Part shown: positions 59,051 to 64,000 of the stretch, piece by piece
Numbering within the stretch: position 1 is the first letter of the stretch
Layout of the letters: every line of letters begins with the position of its first letter
The notes under the pieces: generated by a model
Database searches by the model: none
What the model saw: only the letters and a program-made list of their open reading frames with translations
Told to the model about the DNA's origin: nothing
Source of the DNA: Gilichinskyi gelida
GTDB taxonomy: Bacteria > Acidobacteriota > Thermoanaerobaculia > Gp7-AA8
Direction of reading: 5' to 3'
DNA length: 64,000 nucleotides
Assembly (NCBI GenBank): GCA_038040385.1
Contig: JBBPII010000018.1
Location: 62,001 to 126,000, forward strand
Position numbers and translations under genes: made by a program

Positions 59051-62000
59051 ATGAACATCTCCTCCCCCTTCATCCGCCGCCCGGTCATGACCACCCTGCT
59101 GATGGTGGCCATCCTGCTGTTCGGGGTCATGGCTTACCGGAAGCTGCCGGTGAGCGATCTGCCGAACGTCGACTTTCCCACCATCTCCGTCGGCGCGTCG
59201 CTGCCGGGCGCCAGTCCGGAGACGATGGCCTCGGCCGTGGCCACGCCGCTGGAGCGGCAGTTCTCCACCATCGCCGGCATCGACTCGATGATCTCCTCGA
59301 GCACCCTCGGCTCGACCAACGTCACCCTGCAGTTCAACCTCAGCCGCAACATCGACGACGCCGCGCAGGACGTGCAGTCCGCCATCGCCGCGGCCGCGCG
59401 GCAGTTGCCGCCCAACATGCCGTCGCCGCCGTCGTACAACAAAGTCAATCCCGCCGACACGCCGGTCTTCTTCCTGGCGCTGACCACCGAGACCCTCCCG
59501 CTCTACCAGCTCGACGAGTACGCGCAGACCATGCTCGCGCAGCGCATCTCCATGGTTTCCGGCGTGGCGCAGGTACAGGTGTTCGGCTCGCAGAAGTACG
59601 CCGTGCGGGTGCAGCTCGATCCGCGCGAGCTCGCCGCGCGCGGCCTCGGCATCGACGAAGTCACGACCGCCATCCGCAACAGCAACGTCAACCTGCCGAC
59701 CGGCGTCCTCAACGGCCCGAATCAGTCGGCGACGATCATGGCCAACGGCCAGCTCTACACCGCGGCCGACTACCGCCCGATCACCGTCGCCTACCGCAAC
59801 GGCCGGCCGGTACACCTCGAGGAGCTCGGCAAAGTCATCGACTCGGTGGAGAACAACAAGACCGCGGCGTGGTTCAAGAACAAGCGCGGCGTCATCCTCG
59901 CCGTGCAGAAGCAGCCGGGGACGAACACCGTGGCCGTCGCCGACTCCATCCGCACGCTCCTCCCGACCTTCCGCAGCGAGCTGCCGGCGTCGATCGACCT
60001 GCAGATCCACCGCGACCGCGCGCAGCCCATCCGCGAGTCGGTGCACGACGTGAAGTTCACCCTGGTCCTGGCGCTCTTCTTGGTCATCCTGGTGATCTTC
60101 CTCTTCCTCCGCAATCTCTCGGCGACGCTCATCCCGTCGATCGCCCTGCCGATGTCCATCATCGGCACCTTCGCCGTGATGTACCTGCTCGACTACAGCC
60201 TCGACAACCTCTCGCTCATGGCGCTGACGCTGTCGGTGGGCTTCGTGGTCGACGACGCCATCGTCATGCTGGAGAACATCGTCCGGCACATGGAGCGGGG
60301 CGAGCGGCCGCTGGAGGCGGCGTTCAAGGGGTCGAAGGAGATCGGCTTCACCATCATCTCCATGACCATCTCCCTGGCCGCCGTCTTCATCCCCATCCTC
60401 TTCATGGGCGGCATCCTCGGCCGGCTCTTCCACGAGTTCGCTGTCGTCATCGGCGCGGCGATTCTCGTCTCCGGCTTCGTCTCTCTCTCGCTGACGCCGC
60501 TGCTGAGCGCGCGCTGGCTGCGCCCGCACAAAGGCCAGAGCCACGGGCGCCTCTACCTCGCCTTCGAGCGTTTCTTCGACGGCATGCTCGGCGTCTACCG
60601 GTTCGGCCTGCGCTTCGTGATGCGCCATCGCCTGGCGACGATGGTCGCGTCGTTCATCATCCTGCTCGCCACCGCATGGCTATTCGTCATCGTGCCGAAG
60701 GGCTTCCTTCCCAGCGAAGACCAGGGGCAGATTCAGATCCAGACCGAGGCGGCGCAGGGGACGAGCTTCGACCAGATGGTGAAGTATCAACGCGCGGCGA
60801 TGGCCATCGTGGCCGCGGACCCGAACGTCGACGCCTACTTCTCCAACGCCGGCGGCCGCGGCAGCGGCGCGACGAACAACGGCAGCATCGGCATCCGCCT
60901 CAAGCCGCGCGACCAGCGCAAGCTCACCGCCGACGAGGTGATCGCCGAGCTGCGGCCGAAGCTGGCGGTCATCCCCGGCCTGCGCTGCTATCTGCAGAAC
61001 CCCCCGCCCATCCGCCTCGGCGGCCGCAACGCGCAGGCGCTGTATCAGTACACACTACAGGCGGCCGACACGAAGGTGCTCTTCCCCGCCGCTCAGGCGA
61101 TGTTCGAGAAGCTGAAGACGCTCCCCGGCTTCGTCGACGTGGCCACCGACCTGCTCATCCGCAATCCGCAGGTCACCGTCGACATCGACCGCGACCGCGC
61201 CGCGACTTACGGCCTCACCGCGCAGCAGATCGAGGACGCGCTCTACTCCGCGTACGGCTCGCGGCAGATCTCCACCATCTACGCCCCGAACAACTCGTAT
61301 CAGGTGATCATGGAGGTCGATCCGCAATATCAGCAGGATCCCAGCGCGCTTTCGATGCTCTACGTCCGCGCGCTCTCCGGCGAGCTGGTGCCCCTGAGCG
61401 CCTTCGCCAAGATGACCTCCACCGTCGGCGCGCTGACCATCAACCACTCCGGCCAGCTTCCCTCGGTCACCCTTTCGTTCAACCTCAAGCCGGGCGTCTC
61501 CCTCGGCGACGCCGTCGATTCGATCCGCGCCACCGCCGCGCAGACGTTGCCGTCGACGGTGACCACCACGTTCCAGGGCACGGCGCAGGCGTTCGAGTCA
61601 TCGCTGCAGGGGCTGAACCTGCTGCTGATCCTGGCCGTCGCCGTCATCTACATGGTGCTCGGCATCCTGTACGAAAGCTTCATCCATCCGATCACCATTC
61701 TCTCGGCGCTGCCGTTCGCCGGCTTCGGCGCGCTGCTCACGCTGCTGATCTTCCGCGTCGACCTGTCGATCTACGCCTTCGTCGGCATCATCATGCTGGT
61801 CGGCCTGGTGAAGAAGAACGGCATCATGATGGTGGACTTCGCCATCGAGGCCCAGCGCAACGGGATGACTCCCGACGAGGCGATCTTCGAAGCCTGCGTG
61901 GTGCGCTTCCGCCCGATCATGATGACCACCATGGCCGCGCTGATGGGCACCCTTCCGATCGCCCTCGGCTTCGGCGCCGGCGCGGAGTCGCGCCGCCCGC

Positions 62001-62158
62001 TCGGCCTGGCCGTGGTCGGCGGCCTGCTCTTCTCGCAAACGCTGACGCTCTTCGTGACCCCGGTCTTCTACCTCTACATGGACAAGCTGCGCCGCAAACC
62101 GAAGCCGCTTGCCGCCGCCCCCGAGGTGGAGGAGTACCAGCCGGTCGAAGTGGCGTGA
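59051..62158 (+). CDS. RND multidrug efflux transporter (HAE1/MdtB-like)
   Basis: 1035 residues, full length. N-terminal membrane helix (MTTLLMVAILLFGVMAYRKLP), porter and docking domains (GPNQSATIMANGQL), and 12 membrane helices. Proton-relay Asp pair in TM4 (GFVVDDAIVMLENIVRHME), then SRWLRPHK-type loop, and TM10-12 (GLVKKNGIMMVDFA, RFRPIMMTTMAALMGTLP). The sequence is of the MdtB/MdtC type without obvious metal-specific motifs. Last gene of the three-gene operon; a perfect hairpin follows 10 nt after the stop. Confidence 0.95.
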   Translation: MNISSPFIRRPVMTTLLMVAILLFGVMAYRKLPVSDLPNVDFPTISVGASLPGASPETMASAVATPLERQFSTIAGIDSMISSSTLGSTNVTLQFNLSRNIDDAAQDVQSAIAAAARQLPPNMPSPPSYNKVNPADTPVFFLALTTETLPLYQLDEYAQTMLAQRISMVSGVAQVQVFGSQKYAVRVQLDPRELAARGLGIDEVTTAIRNSNVNLPTGVLNGPNQSATIMANGQLYTAADYRPITVAYRNGRPVHLEELGKVIDSVENNKTAAWFKNKRGVILAVQKQPGTNTVAVADSIRTLLPTFRSELPASIDLQIHRDRAQPIRESVHDVKFTLVLALFLVILVIFLFLRNLSATLIPSIALPMSIIGTFAVMYLLDYSLDNLSLMALTLSVGFVVDDAIVMLENIVRHMERGERPLEAAFKGSKEIGFTIISMTISLAAVFIPILFMGGILGRLFHEFAVVIGAAILVSGFVSLSLTPLLSARWLRPHKGQSHGRLYLAFERFFDGMLGVYRFGLRFVMRHRLATMVASFIILLATAWLFVIVPKGFLPSEDQGQIQIQTEAAQGTSFDQMVKYQRAAMAIVAADPNVDAYFSNAGGRGSGATNNGSIGIRLKPRDQRKLTADEVIAELRPKLAVIPGLRCYLQNPPPIRLGGRNAQALYQYTLQAADTKVLFPAAQAMFEKLKTLPGFVDVATDLLIRNPQVTVDIDRDRAATYGLTAQQIEDALYSAYGSRQISTIYAPNNSYQVIMEVDPQYQQDPSALSMLYVRALSGELVPLSAFAKMTSTVGALTINHSGQLPSVTLSFNLKPGVSLGDAVDSIRATAAQTLPSTVTTTFQGTAQAFESSLQGLNLLLILAVAVIYMVLGILYESFIHPITILSALPFAGFGALLTLLIFRVDLSIYAFVGIIMLVGLVKKNGIMMVDFAIEAQRNGMTPDEAIFEACVVRFRPIMMTTMAALMGTLPIALGFGAGAESRRPLGLAVVGGLLFSQTLTLFVTPVFYLYMDKLRRKPKPLAAAPEVEEYQPVEVA

Positions 62159-62167
62159 TCCCACGTT

Positions 62168-62186
62168 CCTGACGCGCAGCGTCAGG
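62168..62186. terminator. Hairpin downstream of the efflux operon
   Basis: CCTGACGC GCA GCGTCAGG: perfect 8-bp stem with a 3-nt loop just after the RND gene. There is no U-tract, so it is a possible terminator only. Confidence 0.5.
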
Positions 62187-62655
62187 ATCTGGTGCCCACT
62201 TGCGCTGTATACATTGGCGCTAGATCCTGCTTCGGTCCGTTCACTCACGACGCCCCCCACAGCACCACGGCGTGGCCCCCGCCATCCATGCGTCGACATC
62301 CCCTTATCCTGGAGCACCGACGAGCTGCGCCAGATCAACACCTACGGCGACGGGATCAACGGCAATACCGGCGTAACGGGTGGCTGGTGGCGGTATTGCG
62401 GTGTCGAGCGCCGCGTCTGCTTTCCACGGCGTGTCAAGGTCCAGGTAATCCGCGACGGTGTTCATATTGAGTTACACGGCTCGTGGCTGCCAATGAGAAG
62501 CTGTCGCGTGGCGCCGCCACTACATATGGCACAACATCAAATAACCTAAGAACACTGCGCTCACGCCGCATGCCCAAGCACAAGGGTAGGGAAATCCGCG
62601 CGAACGGCACTCCTTGATAGGTGGCTGGGTTCCCAGCTCCTGAGGAGCGAGGCCA
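62187..62655 (+). other. 469-nt gap with a possible gene remnant
   Basis: Less GC-rich than the rest of the window. A frame in the middle reads LSWSTDELRQINTYGDGING then NTGVTGGWWRYCGVERRVCF and continues to a TAA at 62547-62549. It has protein-like composition but no clear start or ribosome-binding site. It may be a remnant or a short unrecognised protein. The 3' part (62550-62655) holds only the leader of the next gene. Confidence 0.4.
62624..62648 (+). promoter_or_regulatory. Palindromes overlapping the ribosome-binding site of the last gene
   Basis: GCTGGGTTCCCAGC (62624-62637) runs into GCTCCTGAGGAGC (62636-62648). The GAGGAG ribosome-binding site for the ATG at 62656 lies in the second palindrome, so pairing could hide it and control translation. 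Inference from sequence only. Confidence 0.45.
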
Positions 62656-64000
62656 ATGGCAAGCGCAACGAGCCAGATTACCCCAAGCAAGTTACGAATT
62701 CGCGCACTGGACCAATCCGGAAAACCGGCGGCGTTTATCCGCGTCGAACTGGTCGCAGCAGTGCCGGGCACTGCTGCGACAGACGCAGTTTCAGCAGGCA
62801 CTGCAACGCCGGCTTCGACAAGGGCTGACGTCTCCAGGGGCCGTCCCGATCTCGTGGCCGTGAGATCGCTGACAACGAGCCGCGACGGTTTCGCAATATT
62901 CTCTCTGGGCAACATTCCGGCGAAGGCGCGGGCAAGCGGCGACCTGCGCATTCGCTTCGCCGGGCGGCCGGAGCTGACGTTTGCGATTCCCGACTATGCA
63001 TCCGCAGGCGGCACCCAGTACGTGGGATATCAGCTGCCGACGGGCAGCTGGGGCGAACCCGAGCCGGTGCGCGGCCCGTGGCTCGATGATGGGCTCGACC
63101 TGGACGACGTGTGGGTGACGCCCGGCGTCTTCCCGGACCTCGGCCATCTCGCGTTCGGCGATGAATATTGCGGCCGGCTGATACCGAACGACCTGACGGT
63201 CCGCATCTTCCATCGCAATCAAGTCGTGCGCACGAAAAAGAATGTCGTGACCTGTCTGACAGGTGCCGATCAAACGCCCAGTCTCGACGAAGGAGAGCTG
63301 ATCAACTACGAGGTCAAGGCCACGCGGCTCGGCTACACGTTCGGCGACCTGCTCTACAGCCTGCCCCTCGCGCCCTGCGAATCCGTCACGCTCGCGATCT
63401 CGCACTGGGAGCAGCGCCAGAAGGCGCGCGCCGAGCAGGAATCCGTCAGCATCGAGAAAAGGAGCTCGAGCTATTACCGTCAGAACGCCCTCTCGGAGAC
63501 GATGAATGCGGTGTCGTCGAGTCGGCACTTTGGCTTGGCATATGCTGGGGGCGTCTCGGCTCTCGTGGACAAAATCGCGCAGGTGAGCGTCGCCGTAAGC
63601 GTCTCCGCCTCCTTCGACCGCAAGCAGTTCGCCTCGGACGCCACCCGCACCTTTTCCGACTCCATCCAGGAATCCGCCGAGGCCTGGCGCAGCGACCACC
63701 AGGTGGTCGTGATGGAACAGTGGGAGACCGAGGATCAAGCGGTGTCCTATCGCACGGTCTGCAACAATAACCACTGCCATGTGCTCAACATCTTCTATCA
63801 CGAGGTGCTCAACAATTTCCGCGTGACGACGAAGCTGCTCGGCCACCGCGACGTCTATCTCGTGCCCTATGACGTGAACGATTTCGACGCGCATCTGGCG
63901 GTGTGCGCGAAGCCGTTCCTGCTGCCGTACCTGTTGGATAAGGATCTGACGGACTGCTACCAGAAACTGAAATACGTAGGCGCGGGCAGCAGGCCTGGCG
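62656..64000 (+). CDS. Large unrecognised protein, cut by the right edge
   Basis: 448 codons without a stop; ATG at 62656 with GAGGAG 8 nt upstream. No signal peptide. Residues 12-115 look like a transthyretin/carboxypeptidase-regulatory-like beta domain (LRIRALDQSGKPAAFIRVEL, TSRDGFAIFSLGNIP). Then YTFGDLLYSLPLAPCESVTL, a charged helix (EQRQKARAEQESVSIEKRS), an Ala/Val/Ser-rich stretch (KIAQVSVAVSVSASFDRKQF), and a conserved-looking histidine/asparagine block YRTVCNNNHCHVLNIFYHEV. Ten or so cysteines. I have a vague sense that similar N-x-H-x-H blocks occur in very large hypothetical proteins of actinobacteria and myxobacteria, but cannot name a family. The first third uses more A/T-ending codons than neighbours, suggesting transfer. 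Confidence 0.75.
   Translation, partial: MASATSQITPSKLRIRALDQSGKPAAFIRVELVAAVPGTAATDAVSAGTATPASTRADVSRGRPDLVAVRSLTTSRDGFAIFSLGNIPAKARASGDLRIRFAGRPELTFAIPDYASAGGTQYVGYQLPTGSWGEPEPVRGPWLDDGLDLDDVWVTPGVFPDLGHLAFGDEYCGRLIPNDLTVRIFHRNQVVRTKKNVVTCLTGADQTPSLDEGELINYEVKATRLGYTFGDLLYSLPLAPCESVTLAISHWEQRQKARAEQESVSIEKRSSSYYRQNALSETMNAVSSSRHFGLAYAGGVSALVDKIAQVSVAVSVSASFDRKQFASDATRTFSDSIQESAEAWRSDHQVVVMEQWETEDQAVSYRTVCNNNHCHVLNIFYHEVLNNFRVTTKLLGHRDVYLVPYDVNDFDAHLAVCAKPFLLPYLLDKDLTDCYQKLKYVGAGSRPG

Noticed and set aside
58877..60628. 583-codon open frame on the minus strand
   Set aside because: Opposite the RND pump and adaptor; composition is that of an antisense frame.
62791..63894. 367-codon minus-strand frame near the right edge
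   Set aside because: It is antisense to the plus-strand frame that has a ribosome-binding site and normal protein composition.
1..64000. CRISPR array or tRNA/rRNA genes
   Set aside because: No regularly spaced direct repeats of CRISPR type, and no convincing tRNA cloverleaf or rRNA segment was found by reading; a covariance search was not possible.

Overview
This is a GC-rich, gene-dense bacterial chromosome segment (about 54 supported genes, no RNA genes seen). Lipoprotein boxes, a TolC/RND tripartite pump, an outer-membrane barrel remnant, an MglA-type GTPase, a sigma-54-type activator, an Rsb-type partner-switching module, an IPTL-CTERM protein and L-lysine 6-transaminase together suggest a Gram-negative soil-type lineage. 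Acidobacteriota (Thermoanaerobaculia or Vicinamibacteria-like) is my best guess, but it is inference: no rRNA or other phylogenetic marker was tested.

Layout. 1-3.4 kb: an XPD/DinG-type helicase cut by the left edge, a small lipoprotein, an OsmC protein and a receiver-only response regulator. 3.5-7.0 kb (minus): asparagine synthase and an ArnT-like glycosyltransferase in one operon. 7.0-9.3 kb: an M28 peptidase and a BtuF-like receptor. 9.4-12.7 kb (minus): alpha/beta hydrolase, Rieske protein, AmmeMemoRadiSam radical-SAM enzyme and a Ca2+/H+ antiporter. 12.8-16.2 kb: a PaaG-like crotonase, a second membrane glycosyltransferase and a zinc-ribbon membrane protein. 16.3-20.9 kb (minus): an RsbU/V/W-like switch, a 52-residue hydrophobic protein, a GAF-AAA-Fis activator and a TPR-like secreted protein. 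20.9-33.4 kb (plus): DUF2520 protein, MglA-like GTPase, LysM transglycosylase, a large secreted alpha/beta hydrolase-domain protein, ileS, a histone-H1-like protein, PHP phosphatase, metallophosphoesterase, queG and a Phd/VapC-type toxin-antitoxin pair. 33.4-38.1 kb: PilZ protein, HAD hydrolase, broken outer-membrane protein, thiolase, lysine 6-transaminase. 38.2-48.5 kb: a 1118-residue CPBP protease, tag, a DUF4442 protein, a beta-propeller protein, a 1210-residue single-chain Nfn-like flavoenzyme, a toxin-antitoxin pair with a wrecked toxin, an MgtC protein and a CoA-binding protein. 48.6-62.2 kb: two tandem subtilases, alanine dehydrogenase, a DUF11-repeat IPTL-CTERM protein, CorA, and a TolC/adaptor/RND efflux operon. 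62.2-64 kb: a compositionally different stretch leading into a large unrecognised protein cut by the right edge.

The most striking feature runs across the whole window. Several families of short palindromic repeats lie between genes and also inside genes, always without breaking the reading frame, including twice in the essential ileS. Where a family has several in-gene copies they are read in the same frame (VIxSRxDGEGS; DGLENPSHIE; RPRDRxTxQP). Other copies supply start or stop codons to neighbouring genes. This resembles the protein-embedded palindromic elements known from Rickettsia, here with several unrelated families in one genome.
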